Shown here: piece after piece, positions 8,834-17,137 of the stretch
How the letters are laid out: each line of letters begins with the position of its first letter
Position numbering within the stretch: position 1 is the stretch's first letter
NCBI RefSeq assembly: GCF_008369105.1
Contig: NZ_VINQ01000005.1
Span: 150,237-214,236, forward strand
Origin: Aquicoccus porphyridii
GTDB taxonomy: Bacteria > Pseudomonadota > Alphaproteobacteria > Rhodobacterales > Rhodobacteraceae
Reading direction: 5' to 3'
DNA: 64,000 bases
Translations under genes and position numbers: made by a program
The notes under the pieces: generated by a model
Databases searched by the model: none
Told to the model about the DNA's origin: nothing
What the model saw: only the letters and a program-made list of their open reading frames with translations

Positions 8834-8851
8834 TGACTGATCGTCCAGTCA
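8834..8851. promoter_or_regulatory. Probable TetR-family operator
   Basis: TGACTG-atcgtc-CAGTCA is a perfect 6-bp inverted repeat with a 6-base spacer, 18 bases before the GTG start of the TetR gene. Spacing and symmetry are those of TetR-family operators. Its position would let the regulator block its own operon. Confidence 0.65.
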
Positions 8852-8917
8852 AACTCACCTCGCTCTCGATTCGTGTCAACCCGGTGTCTTCACATGGCTG
8901 CAAATATCTCGGGGAGC

Positions 8918-8938
8918 GCGAGGGGCGGCGCCCCTCGC
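8918..8938. repeat. GC hairpin in intergenic region
   Basis: GCGAGGGGC and GCCCCTCGC pair perfectly over 9 bp around a GGC loop. It follows an AAATATCTCGGGG stretch between the divergently placed TetR and lipoprotein genes. Because it is at the 5' side of both genes it is not an obvious terminator. It may be a REP-like element. Confidence 0.4.
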
Positions 8939-9025
8939 ATCCACGTCATCGTTTCGCGCCGCGGGTGATTGAATTTCGCGCCCGTTTCCGCCATGATCTG
9001 CGCAAAACAACGAGGCACCGAGCAT

Positions 9026-9454
9026 ATGCGCCCCATCGTTTCCCTGATCCTCATCCTGTCACTGGCAGGATGCGCCGGTGGTTATCACCGGGCCAAGCGT
9101 GAAATGGCCGCCCCCACGGCGCGCGTCGTCACCCCGGCGGGGACCACCACGGCCCTGGCTGGCGCGGTGGTGATCGCCCCGGCCGCCGCACCCGTCGCCA
9201 AACCCTTTGCCACCGGCCCGATCCAGCGCGCGTGCCTCGCGTCGGATCGCAAGGCCCGCTCGCGTGAATTGTGCGGCTGCATTCAGGCCGTCGCCGACAA
9301 GACACTTTCGGGGTCGGATCAACGCCTCGCGGTCAGCTTCTATAGCGATCCGCACCGGGCACAGGACATCCGCCAGTCCGACCGGGACAGCCACCGGCGA
9401 TTCTGGACCACCTATCGCGAGTATACCGACAGGGCCGAACGGACATGCCGGTAA
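9026..9454 (+). CDS. Small conserved lipoprotein of unknown function
   Basis: 142 residues. The start at 9026 gives a clean lipoprotein signal, MRPIVSLILILSLAGC, with the lipid-modified cysteine at residue 16. A low-complexity Ala/Val linker follows, then a compact C-terminal domain with two further cysteines in RKARSRELCGCIQAVADKTL and a closing ERTCR. From memory, similar short proteins are widespread in Rhodobacteraceae and are sometimes labelled arginine transporter. Nothing in the sequence supports transport, since there is no membrane-spanning segment beyond the signal. The cysteines could form disulfides in the periplasm. Confidence 0.7.
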   Translation: MRPIVSLILILSLAGCAGGYHRAKREMAAPTARVVTPAGTTTALAGAVVIAPAAAPVAKPFATGPIQRACLASDRKARSRELCGCIQAVADKTLSGSDQRLAVSFYSDPHRAQDIRQSDRDSHRRFWTTYREYTDRAERTCR

Positions 9455-9468
9455 AGCAGTCGTGGAGT

Positions 9469-10605
9469 TCAGCTCAGACGCATCAGCATCCCGGCGATAA
9501 GGCGCCCGCGCTCGGCGAGGCTTGCAACCTCGATATGTTCGGTCAGCGTATGCAGGCCCTTGCCGCGCACGCCAAGTGAATCGAGCGTCGGGATACCCAT
9601 GAAGCCGGTGAAATTGCCATCCGACCCACCGCCCGAGCTTGTCCCCGTCAACTCGAACCCGAGATCCCTGGCCAGATCCTTGGCGATCTCGAACATCGCC
9701 ATGGTGCCGGGTTGGTCGGGCTCCCACACGGGGCGTGTCACGCCGCGGGTGATCTCGAAGGAGACGCCGTTCTCTTCGCCCGCCAGCGCCATCAGCCGCG
9801 CCACCCCGTCATCGAGGTCGCCTTGGGTCTTGGCCATGCTCAGCGCCTCGGCTTCGCAGACCGACGACACGCAATTGACCCATTGCCCGGCATGGATCAC
9901 GCCCACCGAAAAGGTGCAGTCGTCGCCGGTCATCGCCTCGATCTCGATGATCTTGCGCGCCATCGCGGCAATCGCGGATTTGCCTTCCGACAGGCGCGCG
10001 CCCGCGTGGCTGGGCAGACCGTGCGTGCGCAGGTTGAAGCGTGCGATCGCATAGCGCCCGATCACCGCGCCGCCATCGTCGCGGGCGGGTTCGGGCACGA
10101 GCACGTATTTGTTGCGCGCCGCCTCCGCCTCGATCAACTCGCGCGTGGAGGGCGTGCCGACCTCCTCGTCGGGGGTAAAGAGCACCGTTACCGGCAGGGG
10201 CGTCTGCATCCCCGCCGCGATCAACTGGCGGATCGCCTCGACGCTGGCGTAATTGCCGCCCTTCATGTCCATGATGCCGGGGCCATAGCAGATATCGCCC
10301 TCGCGCTTGAACGGCAGCACAGCAAGCGTGCCGATCGGGTGCACGGTGTCCATGTGGCCCACGATCAGGATGCCCGGCTCGCCCTTGTTGGGATGCGGAA
10401 AACGCGCACGCACGCAGCCGCCAAAGCCCATCCGGCCGGGGATACGCTCGATCTCGGCCATCTGGGCAAGGTCATAGGCGGCGAGGTCCATCATCCGGTC
10501 GACCGCGGCGGCGTCCCAGGTCGGGCTTTCGCATTCGATCCACGGGCGGAGGCCCGCAAGCATCGCATCGGCGTCGAACGGCAGTTTCAAAGGGTCCATG
10601 TTCAT
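9469..10605 (-). CDS. M20 family metallopeptidase, carboxypeptidase G2-like
   Basis: 378 residues. The start at 10605 overlaps the stop of the upstream M20 gene (ATGA). M20 metal-site motifs are visible: VGHMDTVHP (first His ligand and Asp), GIMDMKGG (bridging Asp) and TPDEEVGTPS (general-base Glu and Glu ligand). The layout, with a dimerisation insert in the middle, is that of the glutamate-carboxypeptidase/CPG2 branch, which cleaves a C-terminal amino acid from acyl or peptidyl groups. There is no signal peptide, so it acts in the cytoplasm on what the neighbouring ABC importer brings in. Confidence 0.87.
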   Translation of the reverse strand: MNMDPLKLPFDADAMLAGLRPWIECESPTWDAAAVDRMMDLAAYDLAQMAEIERIPGRMGFGGCVRARFPHPNKGEPGILIVGHMDTVHPIGTLAVLPFKREGDICYGPGIMDMKGGNYASVEAIRQLIAAGMQTPLPVTVLFTPDEEVGTPSTRELIEAEAARNKYVLVPEPARDDGGAVIGRYAIARFNLRTHGLPSHAGARLSEGKSAIAAMARKIIEIEAMTGDDCTFSVGVIHAGQWVNCVSSVCEAEALSMAKTQGDLDDGVARLMALAGEENGVSFEITRGVTRPVWEPDQPGTMAMFEIAKDLARDLGFELTGTSSGGGSDGNFTGFMGIPTLDSLGVRGKGLHTLTEHIEVASLAERGRLIAGMLMRLS

Positions 10606-11774
10606 GCGCCTCCGACAGGCATGCGACGCTCGACAACACGTGCCATGATCGACGCGCCCACCGGCAGGATTTCGGGGTCGAGCATGAAGCCCGGGTTGTG
10701 CAGCGGCACCGTGCCGCCATGGCCCAGCCGGCAATAGGAGCCGGGCACCACTTTGAGCATGTCGGCGAAATCCTCGGACCCGGTGGCCGGCTCGGCCTTG
10801 TCCGACACGTTCTCGGCACCGACGATATCGGCCGCGGCCTCGAGATAGGCATCCGACAGGTCGCTGTCATTCATCAGCACGTCGAAGATGTTGCGCAGAT
10901 CGACCTCGATCTCGACGCCATAGGCGCGGGCCATGCCGTCGCACAGATCGCGCAGCCGGGTTTCGGCCAGTTCGCAAACCTCGTCCTTGAAATAGCGGAT
11001 CGTCCCGGCCAGCGTCGCGGTGTCGGGCACCACGTTATAGGCGCTGCCGGCGTTGCTTTGGGTCACGGAAAAGACGCAGGAATCGAGCGGCGCGACGTTG
11101 CGCGACACGATGGTCTGGATCTGCGCCACGAGCATCGCCGCAATGACCAGCGGATCGCGCGATTGCTGCGGCATCGCCGCATGGCTGCCCCGGCCCTTGA
11201 TCTTGATGTCAAAGAACGACGCACCGGCCATCGCCGTCCCCTTGCAGATGCCGACCTTGCCCGGCTCGCCGTTCGGCCAGTTGTGCATGCCGAACACCTC
11301 GTCACAGGGAAACTTGTCGAACAGACCCTCGGCCAGCATGCCGCGCGCGCCGCCCAGCCCCTCCTCGGCGGGCTGAAAGATCAGGACGGCGGTGCCGTCG
11401 AAATCGCGCGTCTTTGCCAGGTGCTTGGCCGCGCCCAGAAGCATGGTGGTGTGACTGTCATGGCCACAGGCATGCATGACGCCCTCGTTCTTCGACGCAT
11501 AGGGCAGGTTGCTTTCCTCGTGGATCGGCAGCGCATCCATGTCGGCGCGCAGCCCGATCCGGCGCTCACCGCCGCCCTTGCCCTTGATCAGGCCCACGAC
11601 GCCAGTCTTGGCAATCCCGGTATGGACCTCGTCCACGCCATATTCGCGCAGCTTTTCGGCCACCACCTGCGCGGTGCGTGCTTCGGTAAATCCGATCTCG
11701 GGATGGGCGTGCAGATCCTTGAAGATCGCGGTCAGTTCCTCTTTGCTCTCGGAAATGATGGGTAGAACGGCCAT
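10602..11774 (-). CDS. M20 family amidohydrolase (aminoacylase/hippurate-hydrolase type)
   Basis: 390 residues of the M20D branch that removes acyl groups from N-acyl amino acids or opens related amides. The family signatures HPEIGFTEARTAQ, LRADMDALPI, HACGHDSHTTMLLGAA and FQPAEEGLGGARGM supply the metal ligands and catalytic glutamates. It lies between the ABC transporter ATPase gene (19 bases) and the other M20 gene (4-base overlap), in the same transcript as the importer. Together the two peptidases would finish the breakdown of small acylated peptides. The exact substrate is not determined. Confidence 0.9.
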   Translation of the reverse strand: MAVLPIISESKEELTAIFKDLHAHPEIGFTEARTAQVVAEKLREYGVDEVHTGIAKTGVVGLIKGKGGGERRIGLRADMDALPIHEESNLPYASKNEGVMHACGHDSHTTMLLGAAKHLAKTRDFDGTAVLIFQPAEEGLGGARGMLAEGLFDKFPCDEVFGMHNWPNGEPGKVGICKGTAMAGASFFDIKIKGRGSHAAMPQQSRDPLVIAAMLVAQIQTIVSRNVAPLDSCVFSVTQSNAGSAYNVVPDTATLAGTIRYFKDEVCELAETRLRDLCDGMARAYGVEIEVDLRNIFDVLMNDSDLSDAYLEAAADIVGAENVSDKAEPATGSEDFADMLKVVPGSYCRLGHGGTVPLHNPGFMLDPEILPVGASIMARVVERRMPVGGA

Positions 11775-11793
11775 GTCGTGTCCTTCTTTCTGG

Positions 11794-13455
11794 TCAAGCG
11801 GATGGGGGCGCCGATGTGGCGGCCCTTCCGGATTCTGAAAACGGGCGGAAATTGGCGAAATCCCAATGCCGCCCCGGCGCGGCAGAGATCAGCGCCTTGG
11901 TATACTCCTCGCGCGGATCGCCCAGAACCCGGCCTGCGGGGCCGTATTCCACGACCCGGCCATGTTGCATCACCATCACCTCGTCACAGATCTGCGCCGC
12001 CACGCCCAGATCATGGGTGATGAAGAGGATGCCAAGGCCCAGCCGCTTCTGCAATTCGGCCAGCAGGTCGAGAACCTGTGCCTGCACGCTCACATCGAGC
12101 GCCGAGACCGCCTCGTCCGCGACAAGGATGTCGGGATCGACGGCCAGGGCGCGTGCGATCGCGATGCGCTGGCGCTGCCCGCCCGAAAACTGGTGCGGGA
12201 AACGGTCGACCGCGCTGGCCGGCAGGCCCACCAGCTCGAGCAACTCGCGCGCCCGCTCGACCGCCTTGGCACGCGGGACGCCGAAATTCAGCGGCCCCTC
12301 GATGATCGACTCGCCGATCTCGCGCCGCGGGTTGAGTGAGCGCATCGGGTCCTGGAACACGATCTGGATCTTGCGGCGCCGGGCCTTGAGGTCACGCTGA
12401 TGCATCTGCGCGATGTCCTCGTCGCCGACCATGATCTGCCCCGATGTCGGATCGATCAGCCGCATGATGCACCGCGCCACGGTCGATTTTCCCGACCCGC
12501 TCTCGCCCACGATGCCCAGCGTCCGGCCATGTTGCAAAGCCAGGCTCACATCCTGCGCGGCATTGACCTCGCGGCTCTTGAAGATGAACCCGCTGCCACC
12601 ATAGGTCTTGCACAGGCTCTGCGTGCTCAGCACCACCTTTTCCGAACTGTCCGGGCTCGCGGCGCGCGGCACGTGGCTTGGCACCGAGCGCAAGAGGTCG
12701 CGGGTGTAATCGGTCTGCGGATGGCGCAGCAACTGGTCGAGGGGCTGGGTTTCCATCACCTCGCCCAGCTTGAGAACGGTCACGTCCTCGGCAATTTCGG
12801 AGACCACGCCCATGTCATGGGTGATGAACATCACCGCCGTGCCTTGCTCTTCGCGCAATTCGCGAATGAGCGACAGGATCTGCGCCTGCGTGGTCACGTC
12901 GAGCGCAGTAGTCGGCTCGTCCGCGATCAGAAGTTGCGGCCGCATGATGAGTGCCATGGCGATCATGATGCGCTGGCGCTGCCCGCCCGACAGTTGGTGC
13001 GGGAAACTGCGATACATCTTGTCCACGTCGGGCAGATGCACCGCCTCCATCATCTCCATCGCGCGCCGCTTGCGCTGTGACTGGGACATGTCGGAGTGAA
13101 ATTCCAGCACCTCCTCGATCTGCGCGCCGACCCGCGCCACCGGGTTGAGCGCGGTCATCGGCTCCTGAAAGATCATCGACATCGCCGTGGCGCGCAGCTT
13201 GCGCAGCCGTTGCGGCGTGGCGGTCAGAAGCTCTTCGCCCTTCATCCGGATCGACCCGGCATGCGGCACCAGCACCTTGGGCAAGAGCCCCATCGTGGCC
13301 AGCGCCGTCAGCGATTTGCCCGACCCGCTTTCCCCCACGAGACACATGGTCTGGCCCGGCTTGATCTCCATGTCGAGCCCTTTGACCACCTCCTGCTCGG
13401 GGTCACCGTTGAGCGCGATGCGCAGGTTCTCGATTTCCAGAAGATTGTCGCTCAT
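11794..13455 (-). CDS. Dipeptide/oligopeptide ABC transporter ATPase with two fused ATP-binding domains
   Basis: 553 residues carrying two complete nucleotide-binding domains, equivalent to DppD and DppF joined in one chain. The first has Walker A GESGSGKSLT, signature LSGGQRQRIMIAMAL and Walker B LLIADEPTTALD. The second has GESGSGKSTVARCI, FSGGQRQRIAIARAL and ILVADEAVSALD. Each is followed by the oligopeptide-transporter C-terminal extension. The start codon overlaps the end of the permease gene by 4 bases. Fused ATPases of this kind are common in alphaproteobacterial peptide and glutathione-type importers. Confidence 0.92.
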   Translation of the reverse strand: MSDNLLEIENLRIALNGDPEQEVVKGLDMEIKPGQTMCLVGESGSGKSLTALATMGLLPKVLVPHAGSIRMKGEELLTATPQRLRKLRATAMSMIFQEPMTALNPVARVGAQIEEVLEFHSDMSQSQRKRRAMEMMEAVHLPDVDKMYRSFPHQLSGGQRQRIMIAMALIMRPQLLIADEPTTALDVTTQAQILSLIRELREEQGTAVMFITHDMGVVSEIAEDVTVLKLGEVMETQPLDQLLRHPQTDYTRDLLRSVPSHVPRAASPDSSEKVVLSTQSLCKTYGGSGFIFKSREVNAAQDVSLALQHGRTLGIVGESGSGKSTVARCIMRLIDPTSGQIMVGDEDIAQMHQRDLKARRRKIQIVFQDPMRSLNPRREIGESIIEGPLNFGVPRAKAVERARELLELVGLPASAVDRFPHQFSGGQRQRIAIARALAVDPDILVADEAVSALDVSVQAQVLDLLAELQKRLGLGILFITHDLGVAAQICDEVMVMQHGRVVEYGPAGRVLGDPREEYTKALISAAPGRHWDFANFRPFSESGRAATSAPPSA

Positions 13456-14342
13456 CTGTCGATCCCCCGTTTTGCCATGCGCGGATCGAGCGCGTCACGC
13501 ACCGCGTCGCCCAGAAGGTTGATGGCGAGGATCGCCACCGAAACGACGATCCCGGGCCAGAGCACGATGCCGGGATTGATCTGGAAATAGATCCGCCCCT
13601 CGGCCATGATGTTGCCCCAGCTCGGCGTCTCGGGATTGATGCCTGCGCCAAGGAACGACAGGATCGCCTCGACCAGGATCGCCGAAGCGCAGATATAGGT
13701 GCCCTGGATGATCAGCGGCGCGATGGTGTTGGGCAGCAGGTGCCGCCGCATGATCAGCCATGTCGACGACCCCGCCGCGATGGCGGCCTCGACATAGGGT
13801 TCCTCGCGCGCCGACAGCACGACCGAACGCACCAGCCGCACCACGCGCGGCACCTCGGGGATGGTGATCGCGATCAGAACGGTCCAGATGCCCGCCCCCC
13901 AAAGCGACACGATGGCAATCGCCAGAAGGATGTTGGGAATGGCCATGAGCCCGTCCACCATCCGCATCAGAATCGCGTCGAGCCAGCGGATATACCCCGC
14001 CAGGAGGCCCAGCATCAGACCGGACGCAACCGCGAACACCGCCGCGCCCAGCCCCACGACAAGCGAAATGCGCCCGCCGTAGATGATGCGCGAAAAGAGA
14101 TCGCGGCCGTAGGCATCGGTGCCCAGCCAGTAAATTTCGCTCGGCGGTTTGAGGCGTTGTGCGGGCGTCAGCCGCACCGGGTCATGCGGCACCACCCATG
14201 GCGCGAACAGCGCCGACAGCACGATGATCGCCAGGATCAGCGAGGCGATGAACACGAACGGGCTCGAGAACACGATTTCGCGCACCCGATCCAGAGGTGA
14301 AACCCGCCCGTCCCCGGGTGTGAATACGGTCTGGTCTGTCAT
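13452..14342 (-). CDS. Peptide-type ABC transporter permease, DppC family
   Basis: 296 residues with about six hydrophobic segments and the N-terminal extra domain typical of DppC/OppC proteins (HDPVRLTPAQRLKPPSEIYW, then GTDAYGRDLFSRIIYGGRIS). The cytoplasmic EAA-like loop is EEPYVEAAIAAGSSTWLIM. It overlaps both neighbours by 4 bases and pairs with the DppB-type permease encoded upstream. Confidence 0.92.
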   Translation of the reverse strand: MTDQTVFTPGDGRVSPLDRVREIVFSSPFVFIASLILAIIVLSALFAPWVVPHDPVRLTPAQRLKPPSEIYWLGTDAYGRDLFSRIIYGGRISLVVGLGAAVFAVASGLMLGLLAGYIRWLDAILMRMVDGLMAIPNILLAIAIVSLWGAGIWTVLIAITIPEVPRVVRLVRSVVLSAREEPYVEAAIAAGSSTWLIMRRHLLPNTIAPLIIQGTYICASAILVEAILSFLGAGINPETPSWGNIMAEGRIYFQINPGIVLWPGIVVSVAILAINLLGDAVRDALDPRMAKRGIDR

Positions 14343-15283
14343 GAGTAACGGATCCTCGGATCAAGCAGGACATAGGCGATGTCGATCAGCAGGTTGATGA
14401 CGACATAGATGAGCGAGGCCAGAAGGATCACCGCCTGGATCACCGGGTAATCGCGCGCCAGCACCGCATCGACCGTGAGCCGCCCCAGCCCCGGCAGGTT
14501 GAACACGCTTTCGGTCACCACCACCCCCGAGATGATCAGGGCAAAACCGATCCCGATCACGGTGATGATCGGCACCGAACAGTTGCGCAGCGCATGGCGC
14601 ATGAGCACAAGGCGCTCGGGCAGGCCCTTGGCGCGGGCGGTGCGGATGTAATCGTCACCCAGAATTTCAAGCATCGAGGTCCGCGTGATCCGTGCAATGA
14701 GCGCGATATACAACAGCGTGAGCGTGAAGGTCGGCAGCGCAATGCGATGCAGGAACTGGCCCAACCCGTCGCCGATGGGCCGAAAGCCCTGCACCGGGAA
14801 CCAGTTCAACTGCATCGAGAACAGCGAAATCATCAGATAGCCGATCACGAAGACCGGCACCGAAAAGCCCAGAACCGAGATCAGCATCACGAAACGGTCG
14901 ATCAGCGTGCCATGCTTCCATGCCGCGATCACGCCCAGCGGCACGGCGATCAGAACCGACAGGATGATCGTGGTCAACGCAAGGCTGATCGTCGGCTCCA
15001 TCCGCGCGGCGATCAACTCGATCACCGGCTTGCCGGAAATCACCGAGGTGCCGAAATCGCCCTGAAACAGGTTGCCGATCCATGTGATGAACTGGATATG
15101 CAGCGGATCGTTGAGACCCAGCGCCTCGCGAATGCGTTGAAGCTGTTCCGGCGTCGCGGTGTCGCCCGCGATGATCGCGGCCGGATCGCCGGGCGTGAGC
15201 CGCAGCATCAGGAACACGAAAAGCGCCACGAATCCCATCACCGGCACGGCGGCAAGGATACGTTGCACGATATAACCGAACAT
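14339..15283 (-). CDS. Peptide-type ABC transporter permease, DppB family
   Basis: 314 residues starting MFGYIVQRILAAVPVMG, the classic DppB/OppB opening. The ATG at 15283 is preferred over the in-frame GTG at 15289, because the GGGAG site is 5 bases from the ATG but touches the GTG. Six hydrophobic segments and the loop DDYIRTARAKGLPERLVLMR (EAA motif) identify the permease. It overlaps the DppC gene by 4 bases. A hairpin lies between this gene and the binding-protein gene upstream. Confidence 0.92.
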   Translation of the reverse strand: MFGYIVQRILAAVPVMGFVALFVFLMLRLTPGDPAAIIAGDTATPEQLQRIREALGLNDPLHIQFITWIGNLFQGDFGTSVISGKPVIELIAARMEPTISLALTTIILSVLIAVPLGVIAAWKHGTLIDRFVMLISVLGFSVPVFVIGYLMISLFSMQLNWFPVQGFRPIGDGLGQFLHRIALPTFTLTLLYIALIARITRTSMLEILGDDYIRTARAKGLPERLVLMRHALRNCSVPIITVIGIGFALIISGVVVTESVFNLPGLGRLTVDAVLARDYPVIQAVILLASLIYVVINLLIDIAYVLLDPRIRYS

Positions 15284-15359
15284 CGGCACTCCCTTTCAGG
15301 TTCTCGGCCCGCAGGACCGCCCGGTCAGGCAACAGGCGACCGGGAAAATCTCTGGAAAA

Positions 15360-15391
15360 CCGGCCCCGCATCCGGGCGGGTGCGGGGCCGG
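15360..15391 (-). promoter_or_regulatory. Intercistronic hairpin between binding-protein and permease genes
   Basis: CCGGCCCCGCA and TGCGGGGCCGG pair perfectly over 11 bp around a 10-base loop, just after the stop of the substrate-binding-protein gene. It is the third such hairpin at this relative position in the window. Confidence 0.55.
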
Positions 15392-15402
15392 ATCGTCACG
15401 GA

Positions 15403-17025
15403 TCAGTTCTTGGAGATGTTCCAGAAGAACGGCGCGGGGCCGTCCAGAACACCCTCAAGGTTGCTTGTCCATGCCGACGGCACGAAATACTGGCCGATCG
15501 GGGCATAGACGCCTTCGTCATAGGCGACCTCCTGGATCTTGGCCGCAATCTCCTGCTGCTCTTCGAGCGAACCCGAGGTCGCATAGGCCATGCGCAGCTC
15601 TTCAAGCTCGGGCACATCGGGCCAGCCGAACCAGCCGCCATCGGGGCCCTTGCCGTTGACCATGTTGTTGACCAGCGGGTTGAACACATCGGCGCCCACC
15701 CAGTTGGTCATGAACATGTTCCAGCCGCCGTCGGCAATCGGTGCCTGGCTGGCGCGACGTCCCACGAGAGTTTGCCAGTCCATCGCCTGCAGATCGACCT
15801 CGAAGCCCACATCGCGCATGGCCTGCGCCACGACGACAGGCTGCGTGCGCAGCGTGCCCACATCGGTGGGGTGCATGATCACGATGGGCGTGCCGTCGTA
15901 ACCGGCCTCTTCCAGAAGCTGCCGGGCCAGATCCTGGCCATTGCCCTCGGTCAGCGTCTCGGACCCGACATCGGTGGCCAACGGTGTGCCGCAGACGAAC
16001 ATCGCCCCGCACAGGCTATAGAGATCGGGGTTACCGATCATCGCATCGAGCACGTCCTTCTGATAGACCGACGCGATCGCCGCCTTGCGGATCAGCGGGT
16101 TATCCATCGGCGGATGCAGCGCGTTGGGGCGCATGATCGTCTGATAGCCAAGCACATTGAGATTACGCACCTCGAGTTCCCCGCTTGCCTCCAGAACCGG
16201 CAACAGGTCGGACGGCGGGCTCTCCCAATAGTCGATTTCGCCGGCCATGATCGCGTTGAGCGTGGTCTGGTCATCGGGCATCACCACCCATTCGACCCGG
16301 TCCACCTTGACCACCTTGCCGCCTGCCGACCAGCTCGGTTCTTCATCGCGCGGCACGTAATCCTCGAACTTCGCGTAAACCGCCTTCACACCCGGCTGAA
16401 ATTCTTCCTCCACCCATGTGAACGGGCCCGATCCGATCTGCTCGGGGATCGGCTCGGTCGAAGGTGTCTCGGCCAGGCGCTTGGGCATGATGAAGGGCAC
16501 GTTCGACGACGGCTTGGCCAGGCTGTCGATGACGAGGCCATAGGGTTCCTTCATGTTCATGACAAAGACGTTGTCACCGTCCTGACCCATGCTTTCGACG
16601 AAATCCATCAGCACCTGGCCCATCCCGTCACGCTCGCCCCAGCGGGCGATCGAGGCGGCAACATCGTCACCCGTGACCGGGCTGCCATCATGGAACTTGA
16701 GCCCCTCGCGCAGGGTGAAACGATAGGTCAGGCCATCGTCCGAGACGGTCCAGCTATCGACCATCTGCGGCTGCGGCGTCATGCTTTCGTCGAGCGCAAA
16801 GAGCGTGTCAAAGATCATGTAGCCGTGGTTGCGGCTCATGTAGGCGGTGGTCAGGATCGGGTCGAGCACCCGCAATGCCGAGTGTTTCACCGCGACGAGC
16901 GTCTCCGCGCTCAGCGGCGCGGCGACCATCGTGGCGGCGGCCAGGACGGCGGCGCTCAGCCCGGTGCGGCGCAGGCCCGCGCCGATGCGGCCCGGCATGC
17001 GTTTCAGATCAAGTGGTAGGGTCAT
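15403..17025 (-). CDS. ABC transporter substrate-binding protein, family 5 (dipeptide/oligopeptide type)
   Basis: 540 residues. Two ATGs lie 6 bases apart; 17025 is chosen because GGGAG then stands at proper distance, whereas it abuts the ATG at 17031. A Sec signal peptide with twin arginines (GLRRTGLSAAVLAAATMVAA) precedes SAETLVAVKHSALRVLDPIL, the usual start of family 5 proteins. Other family segments are YRFTLREGLKFHDGSPVTGD and GSGPFTWVEE. It captures the ligand in the periplasm for the DppBC-type permeases and fused ATPase. The ligand is probably a peptide-like or acylated compound, given the hydrolases in the operon. Confidence 0.9.
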   Translation of the reverse strand: MTLPLDLKRMPGRIGAGLRRTGLSAAVLAAATMVAAPLSAETLVAVKHSALRVLDPILTTAYMSRNHGYMIFDTLFALDESMTPQPQMVDSWTVSDDGLTYRFTLREGLKFHDGSPVTGDDVAASIARWGERDGMGQVLMDFVESMGQDGDNVFVMNMKEPYGLVIDSLAKPSSNVPFIMPKRLAETPSTEPIPEQIGSGPFTWVEEEFQPGVKAVYAKFEDYVPRDEEPSWSAGGKVVKVDRVEWVVMPDDQTTLNAIMAGEIDYWESPPSDLLPVLEASGELEVRNLNVLGYQTIMRPNALHPPMDNPLIRKAAIASVYQKDVLDAMIGNPDLYSLCGAMFVCGTPLATDVGSETLTEGNGQDLARQLLEEAGYDGTPIVIMHPTDVGTLRTQPVVVAQAMRDVGFEVDLQAMDWQTLVGRRASQAPIADGGWNMFMTNWVGADVFNPLVNNMVNGKGPDGGWFGWPDVPELEELRMAYATSGSLEEQQEIAAKIQEVAYDEGVYAPIGQYFVPSAWTSNLEGVLDGPAPFFWNISKN

Positions 17026-17137
17026 GTTCATCTCCCGTTGGTTGAAGGTCTGCGCCGGGTTTGGTGGCCCTTCTATGGCGCGGTTGGTTGCTCGGATCTC
17101 GGCGTCGCACGTCTTGCGCGGGCCGAAATTCACTGTA

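Noticed and set aside
9026..9454. Arginine transporter label for the small lipoprotein
   Set aside because: The protein has only a lipoprotein signal and a short cysteine-containing domain. Nothing in it supports transport.
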